Positions 1 through 7,766 of a DNA stretch of 32,320 nt are shown in pieces (the first letter of the stretch is position 1; each line of letters starts with the position of its first letter). This stretch comes from Pseudomonadota bacterium. GTDB lineage: Bacteria > Myxococcota_A > UBA9042 > GCA-2863065. The stretch is from the NCBI GenBank assembly GCA_005776725.1, contig SXOO01000236.1, positions 1-32,320 of the forward strand, written 5' to 3'. The notes beneath the pieces are model-generated. The model saw nothing but the letters and a program-made list of their open reading frames with translations, made no database searches and had not been told where the DNA came from. The translations under genes and the position numbers were made by a program.

Positions 1-162
1 CGGGCCAGAGAAGCGAGCGCTAAAGAGGCCGATGTCGTCCTTTCGATACACTGTCGTTGGATGTACCGCGTGCAGTAACTGGCTTCGGTGGCGCCCCGTC
101 GAACGGGCAGGCTCCGCCCGCCCAGCTGCCGTGCCAGCCCGCCCTTCTCTCCTTGCTTTCGC

Positions 163-1086
163 TCAATTCGTTCGATGGCAGGGCGCTGCGCGCGCTCCGT
201 GCAGCCGTGTCATGGCCCACGTCCCGGGCGGGAACTCCACCCCCCGCGCGCCCGCCCGCCAGAGCGCAAGCGCTACGCGGTAGGCGTCCCAGAACCACCG
301 CCACACCGAGACGCACTCCTTCCGCTGGACTTCGTCCGTCGCCAGCACCGGCTCCGGCCCGGTGCCGGGCCCGGAAGGCTCGGGCGTCGTGGCGCGCTCT
401 TCCGGGCTCCGCCCCAGGCAGCCGGCACGGCCGATGAAGCGACGGCCCGCCTTGCGCATCGCTTCGCGCGCCCGCTCCTCGGCCTCGTGGATCGCTACCT
501 CGAGGTCGTGCACAAACTTCCCTCGCGGCCCGGCGCTCGGCGGCACCTCGTAGGCCAGCGTCACGGTGTCGGGGAGGCGTCCGCGATACCCGAGCTTGCG
601 GTGCCGAAACAGGAACTCCGGCCGCGGGACCTCAACTGCGCTCCCCACGTCCTTGGCGTTGGAGCGCAGGCCGGGCCAGTCCCGCCCGTGCTCCACGCAC
701 CCAGCGGCCACCGGATTGGCCGCGACGTACGCCAGCGCCACGACGACCGCTTCCCGCCCCACCAGCTCCTTCATGTCCACGTTGTCGCGCTCGAACACTG
801 CTCCGTGGTCGCCCCTCCAAGCGTTGAGCGCCCGCGCGAGCAACGTGTCGAGCAGGTGGATCGCCGCAGGCAGGGCGCCGTGATGGTCTACGACCACTAG
901 GTGGAGGTGGTTACTCTGAGCCGTCACGCCGAGGAGCCCCACGCCGTACCGGCCGAGCGCATACGCCAGGAGGTAGCGGATCAAGTGATTCGTCGCCGCA
1001 CTCGGGGCGAAACGAAAGAGCCGGTGCACTGCCCGCGTCGTCACGAGCCACGTGGATCCTGGAAGAACGCGTCTAGGGGGAGTCAT
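163..1086 (-). CDS. IS200-like / REP-associated (RAYT) transposase-family protein
   Basis: A 307-residue protein of the Y1 HUH transposase superfamily. The metal-binding HUH motif is visible as SNHLHLVV (His60, His62), following an N-terminal TWLVTTRAVHRLF strand typical of the family. The motif ALAYVAANPVAAG around Tyr120 matches the conserved Y-x-x-NPV region of RAYT proteins and probably carries the nucleophilic tyrosine. The ATG at 1086 was chosen because AGGA lies 4 bases upstream; an ATG 42 bases further out adds a poor extension. The C-terminal third (from about residue 210) is charged and low in recognisable content. RAYTs act on single-stranded hairpins and are usually single-copy domesticated genes rather than mobile elements. 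No IS200-style ends were found, so I read it as a resident RAYT. Family is fairly sure, activity is not. Confidence 0.8.
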   Translation of the reverse strand: MTPPRRVLPGSTWLVTTRAVHRLFRFAPSAATNHLIRYLLAYALGRYGVGLLGVTAQSNHLHLVVVDHHGALPAAIHLLDTLLARALNAWRGDHGAVFERDNVDMKELVGREAVVVALAYVAANPVAAGCVEHGRDWPGLRSNAKDVGSAVEVPRPEFLFRHRKLGYRGRLPDTVTLAYEVPPSAGPRGKFVHDLEVAIHEAEERAREAMRKAGRRFIGRAGCLGRSPEERATTPEPSGPGTGPEPVLATDEVQRKECVSVWRWFWDAYRVALALWRAGARGVEFPPGTWAMTRLHGARAAPCHRTN

Positions 1087-1398
1087 GCATCCTACGCAGA
1101 GCACGACCCGGACCAGGACGAACGACACGCAAAACCAGCGGTGTCCGACGCAACGCGGCCACTCGGATGCCGCCTTGGCCCCAACACGTCACACGGGCCG
1201 GGACCCTCGAGGGGCCTCCAGTCCCCGGGCCCACCATGCACCCTTTGCGTCGGTGCCGAGCGCCCCGCACGAAGTCCTCGTCGAGCACTTCCGCGAGCGC
1301 CCAGAACGGGCTTTGCGAAGATGGCGACGTCACGTCGGTCGCATCGGGTGGATGTTCGCTCGGGTCGGACTGCAGCGAGTGCGGGTGGCGCTGACCGT
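1087..1398. other. Gene-free stretch between RAYT gene and OMP relic
   Basis: Open frames here are overlapping Arg/Pro/Ser-rich readings with no recognisable motif, typical of chance frames in GC-rich DNA. No repeat, RNA gene or clear promoter was seen. Confidence 0.4.
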
Positions 1399-1530
1399 TC
1401 AGAACACGGCGCCCATGCCGAAGGCTCCCTGGACGAAACCCTGACGGGAGTTCGCATCACCCAGCGGGTAGACGAGGCCGATGAGACCGAGTTCGTAGAC
1501 GCCGTCGACGGTATCGCTACAAGGGTGGCG
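1399..1530 (-). pseudogene. 3' relic of an outer-membrane beta-barrel protein gene
   Basis: The last ~35 codons before the stop at 1399 read as two amphipathic beta strands joined by a short turn, GVYELGLIGLVYPLGDAN followed by GFVQGAFGMGAVF, ending in Phe. Alternating hydrophobic residues and a C-terminal Phe are the recognition signature of BamA-dependent outer-membrane barrels. Upstream in the same frame the reading changes to Arg/Pro-rich sequence without strand character, so the rest of the gene is missing. I infer a decayed gene whose 3' end survives beside the transposase-family gene. The call rests on composition and the terminal Phe only. Confidence 0.4.
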
Positions 1531-1873
1531 TCCCACGAACGAGCCGCCGGTGAATGATGAGTGGACGCCATCGGCAGGACGGCGCGGCGGGCCGCGGTGA
1601 GCGCCGCTGGGTCTTGGTGCCGGGCACTCGGTCGTGGGGTCGTTTCGTGCGCTCCACTTGGCGTGGCAGCCCCGCGGGGCGCGGTGCGGCGCGAGGTGCC
1701 CCGAAGCGATGATCGCGGCCGCGACGGTCTGAATCAGATCGGGCTCGGTAATCGCTTCGACGATGCGGGACGTCCCGCCGCGGTGCGTCGCGAGGAAGTA
1801 AGACCCCCGCCCGTTGTGCTTCTCGGCCGTGTCGGAGCGCGCTATCGTCGGCAGGTATCGCGCGTTTGAGCGG
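1531..1873. other. Stretch without a convincing gene
   Basis: A minus-strand frame continuous with the beta-barrel relic contains a less biased segment (about 1700-1860, including GRGSYFLATHRGGTSRIVEA) that could be another gene remnant. I do not recognise it. Nothing else was seen apart from the promoter-like sequence just downstream. Confidence 0.3.
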
Positions 1874-1889
1874 TGGCGCACCCGTTGCC
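1874..1889 (+). promoter_or_regulatory. Candidate sigma-54 (-24/-12) promoter of the kinase gene
   Basis: The sequence TGGCGCACCCGTTGCC has GG and GC dinucleotides separated by exactly 10 bases and fits the TGGCAC-N5-TTGC consensus except at one core position and the last base. It would start transcription near 1900, about 24 bases before the kinase ATG at 1924. Myxobacteria use sigma-54 widely, but a single match in GC-rich DNA can be chance. Confidence 0.4.
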
Positions 1890-1923
1890 GGTCCGAACAC
1901 CGGCCTCGTCGCACTGGAGAGCC

Positions 1924-4900
1924 ATGTCATCGTTCGTCTGCTTCCACGGCCACAAGCTTCAGGGTGACGACAAGACACCTGCGGGACTGGCGTTCTGTTC
2001 GATCTGCGGATCGACCACGCACCCCGATCTGGGCCACCCGCTTGGCGGCTCGACGGCGTTTGCCGCCGCAGGCCAATCCGGGCTCCTGGAGACGATGGGC
2101 GCTGATGAGCGGTCCATGGGCATGCTGGAAACGCTGGGTCCGGACGCCATGGGCGTGGCCATGGCGGGCGACCTCACGCTGGCATCCCGGGATGCCAGCG
2201 GCAGTCTGAGGCTGAGCGGGACGCAGTCAACGACCGTCCAGGAAGCGGGCGTGTTCGTGGCGCCGCGCCTGGACGGGCTGACGGTGCTGCGCGAGCTGGG
2301 ACGCGGCGGGATGGGTGTCGTGTACCTCGCCCGGGACGAGCGTCAGGAGCGCGATGTCGCGTTGAAGACGCTCCAGCGACTCACGCCCTTGGACCTCATC
2401 CGCTTCAAGCAGGAGTTTCGCGCGCTGGCGGACATCGCGCACCCGAACCTGGCCAGCCTGTATGAGCTGTTATCCGACGGAGAGACCTGGTGTCTGACCA
2501 TGGAGCTGCTGGACGGTGTCGACTTCCTCGAATACGTCTGGTCGGGGTGTCGGGAGCGCAGCGAAGAGGCGGAAGGTGTGGCGGCGCCGGTAACACACCG
2601 CTTGACGGCCGAGCGGCTCGAGCGGCTTCGCAATGGCACCCTACAGATCCTGGCCGGGCTGAGCAGCCTGCACGCCCATCGCAAGCTCCATTGCGACATC
2701 AAGCCGTCCAACGTGCTGGTCGATCGGCAGGGCCGCCTGGTGTTGCTCGACTTCGGGCTGGTCGCAGAGATCGACGCCAACGCGGCTCAGCGGCAGGTCC
2801 AGGGCAGCCCGATGTACATGTCGCCCGAGCAGGCCAGCTTGCGGCCGCTGTCGACGGCCACCGACATGTACGCCCTGGGCACCATGCTGTACGAGACGCT
2901 GACCGGCTTCTTGCCCATTCGTGACCAGCCGCTCCAGACGATGCTTCGGAAACAATCGGAGGTCCCACCCGCGCCGTCTCTGATCTGCGAAGGCGTGCCT
3001 CCGGAGCTGGATCAGCTGTGTCTCGCGTTGCTCAGCCCCGACCCCGCCCAACGGCCGACGGTGGCCGAGGTGAGGGCCATACTGGCCCCGGAAGACAGCG
3101 CAGACATGGGCCCGCTGCCCGCCACGCTTCACGGCGGCCTGGTGGGCCGGCTGGAACATCTCCGCACCCTGCGGACTGCCCTGGACGAAGTCATCGCTGG
3201 AGACGCCCGCGCCGTGTTCGTCCGTGGGCTCTCCGGGATGGGAAAGACCCAGGTCGTGCACCACTTCCTCACCCTGGCAGCCGCCGAGGAGGGCGGCGCA
3301 GTGGTGCTCCGAGGACGCTGCTATGAAGCGGAGTCAGTCCCGTTCAAGGCCCTCGACAGCCTCGTCGATTCACTCACAGGCTATTTACGTGAACTCTCCA
3401 GCTCGGAGCGGAGCCCGCTCATCCCGGAGGACAGTCTGCCGCTGGCGCGCCTGTTCCCCGTGTTCGAGTCCGTGGCTGGCATCGTTGCCGGGGCCAAGCC
3501 GCAGGTGGCCACCGCCAACGCCAAGGAGCTGAGGCGGCGAGGCAGTGTCGCGCTGCGCGAGCTGCTGCTTCGGCTGGCGCGTCTCCGGCCGCTGGTGCTC
3601 TTCATTGACGACCTCCAGTGGGGGGACGTCGACAGCATGGCGCTGCTGGCGGACATCCTTCGCCCACCGGTGGCGCCTCGGATCCTGCTGCTGGGGACCT
3701 ACCGCCAGGAGGATGCCGAGACCAGCCCGGCGCTGGCCGCGCTGGCCGAGGAGTTCGGTCGCGGGGAGCCCCCGCCCCATCGACTCGATCTGGCCGTATC
3801 GCCGCTGTCGGACAGTGAAGCCCTGGCGCTGGCCGAGCAGCTGCTGGCCAGTCGCGGGGGACACGACGCGGAGGCGGCCAAGCGCATCGCGTCGGAATCG
3901 GGCGGGTCGCCCTTCTTCATCTGGGAGGTCGCCCAACATCTCACGACGGGTGCCGACGGGGTCCTGGCCACGTCGGACCTGACGGCTCTCATCCGCGCCC
4001 GCGTGCACCAGCTGCCAGCCGACGCGCGGGGCCTGCTCGAGCTGGTCGCCGTGGCGGGCCGTCCCATCCCGGTGGAGGCCGCGTTCGAGGCCGTAGACGC
4101 TCACGCCGCCGGGCCAAGGCTCCTGCGTCAGCTGCGCGCCGCGCACTATGTCCGGACGTCGGGCGATGCACCGGATGTGATGGTCGAGTCCTATCACGAT
4201 CGTTTCCGTGAAGCGGTGGCCGGGAACCTCTCGGACCGGGACGCCGCCGGGCACTTTGGTCGGCTGGCTGCGGCCCTCGAGACCCGCCTGTCGATCGGCG
4301 AAGCCGACCTGTTGGCGCACTTGTCCACCACACCGCACTTCGAAGAGCCGACCCAGCCGCTATCCGTGTCGCGCACGGAGCGCCAGCGGATCTTCGACCT
4401 GGCCGACTTCCACCACCAAGCGGGAGACGACGCGGCGGCGCACCTCTGGGCCCTTGTGGGCGCGGAGATCGCGCGCACTCAAAACGCGCTGGAGGCCGCG
4501 GCGCGCATGTATGAGGTGGCCCGCAGCGGAGTCGGTCCCGACGCGACCGCGATCCGGTTCCGAATCCTGGAGGGGCTGGGCGATGTCCTGGTCCTGCAAG
4601 GGGCCTATGAGCGTGCGTTGCCGCGGCTGCGTGAGGCCCACCAGCTGGCTCAGGGACAGATGGTGCGCGCGCGCCTGGCCGGCAAGTTGGGCAACCTGCT
4701 GTTCAAGTCCGGCGACATGGTGGACTCGGCGACCGCGTATGAAGATGGGCTGGCCACGTTGGGCCAGCCGGCGCCAGGCTACGCGTTGACGCGCGGGCTG
4801 GGCATGCTGAAGGAGGCTCTGGTCCAGGTCCTACACACGTGGCTGCCTGCCCGCCTGACCGGTCGCGCCTCGTCCACCACCGGGGCGTTCGCCGAGGACA

Positions 4901-6024
4901 CGCTGAGGGGGTTTCTGTACGACGGGCTGGCCTACCCGTACTGGTTCACCGTGGGTCCGGTGCCCACGCTGTGGGCGCACCTTCGCCACATGAACCTCTT
5001 GGAGCGCTACGGGCCCAGCCAGGTCCTTGGGCGCGCATATTCCATGCACGCCATCCTGATGACCGCCTTGCCCCTGGCCGAGCGCGGTGTCCGCTATGCG
5101 GATCGCGCCTACGCCATCCACCAGGCCCTGGATGATCGTCTGGGCCAGGGTAAGGCGCGGTCGTTCAAGGCCTTCTCGCTGCTGACCCTGGGGCGGTTCC
5201 CCGAGGGCGTCGCGGCCGGCGAGGAGGCGATGGCCCTGTTGGATCAGGCCGGCGATGTCTGGGAAGCCAACATGGCGCGGATGATTTTCAGCCAGCCGCT
5301 GTACTACTCGGGCGACCTGGGGGCCGCGGCGCGTGCATCGGCTCGCTCGTACGCTGTGGGCATGGAGACCGGCGACTACGCCGCGGCGGCCATCGCGCTC
5401 TGCTTCTGGGCGCCGGCGGATCCCACGGGGATACCGGAGGGAGCGCTCCAGGAGGAGTGTGACCGCGCACGGAATGATCCGAAGTCCAGCGCGGCGGCGC
5501 TGCTGGGTTACGGTCTGGAGCGGCTGCTTCGGTACGACGATCCGCTCCGCGCCGCCGAGTCGATCGATGCCTCCCTGCAGCTGGCGCGCAGGAAGGAGCT
5601 GCGCGATCCCTGCATCTTCTGCGGCGTCTCGTGGCGCGCGACGGCCTTCCGGATGGCGGCACAGCGGGAGCCGGAAGGCGCGAGCCGCCAGCGCGCCACG
5701 TCGGCAGCGCGGCGGGCGGTGAGGCAGGCGCTGTGGACGACGCGGACGTACCTGACCAGTCGAACGAGGGCGCTTCGAGAGCGTGCCATGATCGCAATAA
5801 TGGAAGGGGATCCCAGCACGGCGCGCCGGTACTTCGACGAGTCGTTGGCTCTGGCCGAGGTCCAGGGCGCGAGGGCCGAACACGCGGAGACGCTGTTCGA
5901 GCGGGCCCGGGCTGGAGAAGTGTTCCAGTGGGTGGATGCGGCCGAGCAGCTGGGGGAAGCCCGAGCAGCGCTCAGGGCCATTGGGGGCCGATACGCCCGG
6001 GCGCCCTGGCAGGCCTCCGACTGA
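1924..6024 (+). CDS. Ser/Thr protein kinase fused to AAA ATPase and TPR region (PknK-like)
   Basis: A 1366-residue cytoplasmic signalling protein. Residues 6-28 form a possible zinc ribbon (Cys6, His8/His10, Cys25, Cys28). The kinase domain spans about 118-380: glycine loop GRGGMGVVY, Lys148 in VALKTL, catalytic loop HCDIKPSN (Asp258), DFG at 276 and SPEQA. The HRD arginine is Cys, making it a non-RD kinase. An AAA/STAND-type ATPase follows, with Walker A GLSGMGKTQ near 436 and Walker B VLFIDDLQWGD near 560. The last ~500 residues are helical, TPR-like. This layout matches the multidomain PknK-type kinases common in myxobacteria, where kinase output is tied to an ATPase/TPR sensor. The ATG at 1924 is chosen because GGAGA lies just upstream and the zinc residues follow; an ATG at 1873 would overlap the candidate promoter. 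The substrate is unknown. Confidence 0.9.
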   Translation: MSSFVCFHGHKLQGDDKTPAGLAFCSICGSTTHPDLGHPLGGSTAFAAAGQSGLLETMGADERSMGMLETLGPDAMGVAMAGDLTLASRDASGSLRLSGTQSTTVQEAGVFVAPRLDGLTVLRELGRGGMGVVYLARDERQERDVALKTLQRLTPLDLIRFKQEFRALADIAHPNLASLYELLSDGETWCLTMELLDGVDFLEYVWSGCRERSEEAEGVAAPVTHRLTAERLERLRNGTLQILAGLSSLHAHRKLHCDIKPSNVLVDRQGRLVLLDFGLVAEIDANAAQRQVQGSPMYMSPEQASLRPLSTATDMYALGTMLYETLTGFLPIRDQPLQTMLRKQSEVPPAPSLICEGVPPELDQLCLALLSPDPAQRPTVAEVRAILAPEDSADMGPLPATLHGGLVGRLEHLRTLRTALDEVIAGDARAVFVRGLSGMGKTQVVHHFLTLAAAEEGGAVVLRGRCYEAESVPFKALDSLVDSLTGYLRELSSSERSPLIPEDSLPLARLFPVFESVAGIVAGAKPQVATANAKELRRRGSVALRELLLRLARLRPLVLFIDDLQWGDVDSMALLADILRPPVAPRILLLGTYRQEDAETSPALAALAEEFGRGEPPPHRLDLAVSPLSDSEALALAEQLLASRGGHDAEAAKRIASESGGSPFFIWEVAQHLTTGADGVLATSDLTALIRARVHQLPADARGLLELVAVAGRPIPVEAAFEAVDAHAAGPRLLRQLRAAHYVRTSGDAPDVMVESYHDRFREAVAGNLSDRDAAGHFGRLAAALETRLSIGEADLLAHLSTTPHFEEPTQPLSVSRTERQRIFDLADFHHQAGDDAAAHLWALVGAEIARTQNALEAAARMYEVARSGVGPDATAIRFRILEGLGDVLVLQGAYERALPRLREAHQLAQGQMVRARLAGKLGNLLFKSGDMVDSATAYEDGLATLGQPAPGYALTRGLGMLKEALVQVLHTWLPARLTGRASSTTGAFAEDTLRGFLYDGLAYPYWFTVGPVPTLWAHLRHMNLLERYGPSQVLGRAYSMHAILMTALPLAERGVRYADRAYAIHQALDDRLGQGKARSFKAFSLLTLGRFPEGVAAGEEAMALLDQAGDVWEANMARMIFSQPLYYSGDLGAAARASARSYAVGMETGDYAAAAIALCFWAPADPTGIPEGALQEECDRARNDPKSSAAALLGYGLERLLRYDDPLRAAESIDASLQLARRKELRDPCIFCGVSWRATAFRMAAQREPEGASRQRATSAARRAVRQALWTTRTYLTSRTRALRERAMIAIMEGDPSTARRYFDESLALAEVQGARAEHAETLFERARAGEVFQWVDAAEQLGEARAALRAIGGRYARAPWQASD

Positions 6025-6035
6025 CAGACGGCGCT

Positions 6036-6773
6036 TCAGGACCGGGGGCGTGGCGCCGCTTCGGGTATGGAATCCGGCGCCAGGGCCAGCTCCACGGGCG
6101 CACGCCCCTCGCGCAGCGCCGCGCGCAGGGCCCGCAGCTGCGCCAGTACTCCCGGTGGGTTGTACTCCCAGTGCCAGGCCTCGGGCAGGTACGGGTAGAA
6201 GCCGAAGGCGCGGGCGTTGCGCACGAGCCAGGCGTACGCGGGCGAACGCCGCGAGCCGGTCCGGCCCAGGTGGTACAGCGCCAGATCGAGCGCGAAACCC
6301 GTGTGGTGCGCCGACCCGCCGGGCTTGGCGGTCCACTTGCGCTGTTGCCGCTCGAGGTCGCGCTCAGCGAGCGGTGGGAGACCTTCGCGCACCCTCGCGT
6401 CGCGGCGCTCCGCCAGCCGGTACTCCCAGATCTGCGCCTGGAACGCGACAGAGCGGTAGCCGGCGTGGATCTGAAGCGGCGCCGGGTCCACCCCCTCGCG
6501 CACCGCCGCAGCGACCATGCGCCGCCACGCGTCCCAAGCGATGACGTGCGGGCGGGCCGGACACAGCTCGGCGGGGACGAGCTCCTCGGCGTACTCCGGC
6601 TCACCGAAGACGGCCGGCACCACCCGGCGCTGAAACAACGGCCCGCGCACCACGCCGGAGCGCACCCGCGCCTCGAGCAAGCTCCCTCGTAGAGCGCCGC
6701 CCGCGCCGCGGCCCATCGCCACACCCGGGGAACGAGCTGACGCGGCATCGACGTCGCTAGCTTCGGGCTTCAT
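6036..6773 (-). CDS. VanY-family D-Ala-D-Ala carboxypeptidase-like protein
   Basis: A 245-residue protein with the zinc-peptidase signatures of the VanY/M15 family: SAHHTGFALDL (Ser154, His156, Asp163) fits SxHxxGxAxD, and EAWHWEY (His201, Glu203) supplies the third zinc ligand and surrounding residues. GYRS at 105-108 is also typical. Such enzymes trim D-Ala from peptidoglycan stem peptides or cut related peptides. No signal peptide or lipobox is visible from either the ATG at 6773 or the internal one at 6716, which is odd for a wall enzyme. It lies 15 bases after the ketopantoate-reductase-like gene on the same strand, so it may be co-transcribed, and ends 11 bases from the convergent kinase gene. 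Confidence 0.8.
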   Translation of the reverse strand: MKPEASDVDAASARSPGVAMGRGAGGALRGSLLEARVRSGVVRGPLFQRRVVPAVFGEPEYAEELVPAELCPARPHVIAWDAWRRMVAAAVREGVDPAPLQIHAGYRSVAFQAQIWEYRLAERRDARVREGLPPLAERDLERQQRKWTAKPGGSAHHTGFALDLALYHLGRTGSRRSPAYAWLVRNARAFGFYPYLPEAWHWEYNPPGVLAQLRALRAALREGRAPVELALAPDSIPEAAPRPRS

Positions 6774-6788
6774 GCCACAACCCGCTCG

Positions 6789-7766
6789 TCAGGAGAAGCC
6801 TGGGGCCGCTGCGTGCGGCGCCGAGCCCGGAAGCGACTCGACGGGCCGCCGTTCAGCAGCCGCTACGAGCCGTGACACCGCCTCGTTGGTCGGCGCCGAG
6901 AGGCCGTGCGCGCGCGCCAGGCGAGCGACGGCTCCGTTCAACCAGGGCATCTCGGTGGGCACGCTCCTGCGCAGGTCGAAGACCATGGCGTTGTAGTTGC
7001 CGCGCGTCTTCTCGGTGGAGGCGAACACCGTCGCAGCGGCGGTTCCAGAACCGTCCGCTTCGAGCGTCACGCCTTCGGCGGCAGCAACGGCGACGGCCTC
7101 GGCCACCAGGGCCTGGGCCAGCGCTCGAAGGTCGGGATCGTCGAGCACGGCGCCGTTCCGCACATCGAGCAACGCGCACGCGCCGCTCACGGCCACGTTC
7201 CACAGCGACTTCCGCCACTCGCACGCCGCGAGCGAGGGCGCGCGGCTCAACGGCAGTCCGCTGGCGCCGAGCAAGTCACACAGACCGTCAGCTGCGCGCG
7301 GGTCGTCGGCGCCGAGCTCGAGCTGAAACAACCCGGCGAGGGAGACCTCGGCGGGGCCCACCTGAGAGACCCCGAACCAGCAGCCCACGCGGACCAGCAC
7401 CGCGTCCGGGGCAAGCTCGGCAGCCAGCGCGCCCACACCGAGGCCGTTCTGGCAGAGGCCCAGGGTTGCGCCCGGCAAGAGCCGAACGCTGGCCAGGGCG
7501 TCGCCCAGCTGAGTGACCTTGGTGGCGATGAGAACCGGAGCCTCCAGCGGGGGCGCTGCGCGGTCCTCCGCCGCCACCACGCGAACCCGTACGTGTCGAG
7601 ACTCCCGTCCTGAGATCGTGATCCCGCGCTCCTGGAGCGCGGCGGTTCGGTCCCCTCGGGAGACCAGCGTGACGTCGGCGACCGCGGCGAGGCGCGCCGC
7701 GAGGTACTGCCCGATAGCGCCCGCCCCCACGATCCAGACCGGGGGCCGCGCGCCGGCGTCAGCCAT
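6789..7766 (-). CDS. Ketopantoate reductase (ApbA/PanE) family oxidoreductase
   Basis: A 325-residue NAD(P)-dependent enzyme. GAGAIG (14-19) is the Rossmann dinucleotide motif. Lys186 and Asn190 in CEWRKSLWN match the catalytic Lys region of the family, and the C-terminal TEMPWLNGAV-APTNEAV pattern is typical of PanE. Classical PanE reduces ketopantoate to pantoate, but the family has many paralogues that reduce other 2-oxo acids. The ATG at 7766 overlaps the stop of the upstream fused hydrolase/ThDP gene by 8 bases (ATGGCTGA), implying translational coupling. That points to a pathway-specific reductase acting on a product of the ThDP enzyme rather than a housekeeping PanE. This role is inference. 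Confidence 0.8.
   Translation of the reverse strand: MADAGARPPVWIVGAGAIGQYLAARLAAVADVTLVSRGDRTAALQERGITISGRESRHVRVRVVAAEDRAAPPLEAPVLIATKVTQLGDALASVRLLPGATLGLCQNGLGVGALAAELAPDAVLVRVGCWFGVSQVGPAEVSLAGLFQLELGADDPRAADGLCDLLGASGLPLSRAPSLAACEWRKSLWNVAVSGACALLDVRNGAVLDDPDLRALAQALVAEAVAVAAAEGVTLEADGSGTAAATVFASTEKTRGNYNAMVFDLRRSVPTEMPWLNGAVARLARAHGLSAPTNEAVSRLVAAAERRPVESLPGSAPHAAAPGFS

Noticed and set aside
80..130. GC-rich imperfect palindromes downstream of the RAYT gene as REP elements
   Set aside because: No second copy in the window and no clear conserved tetranucleotide next to a hairpin, so a REP assignment cannot be supported.
4831..6336. 501-codon minus-strand frame opposite the kinase C-terminus
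   Set aside because: No recognisable motif, and both overlapped genes (kinase and VanY-type) are well supported.
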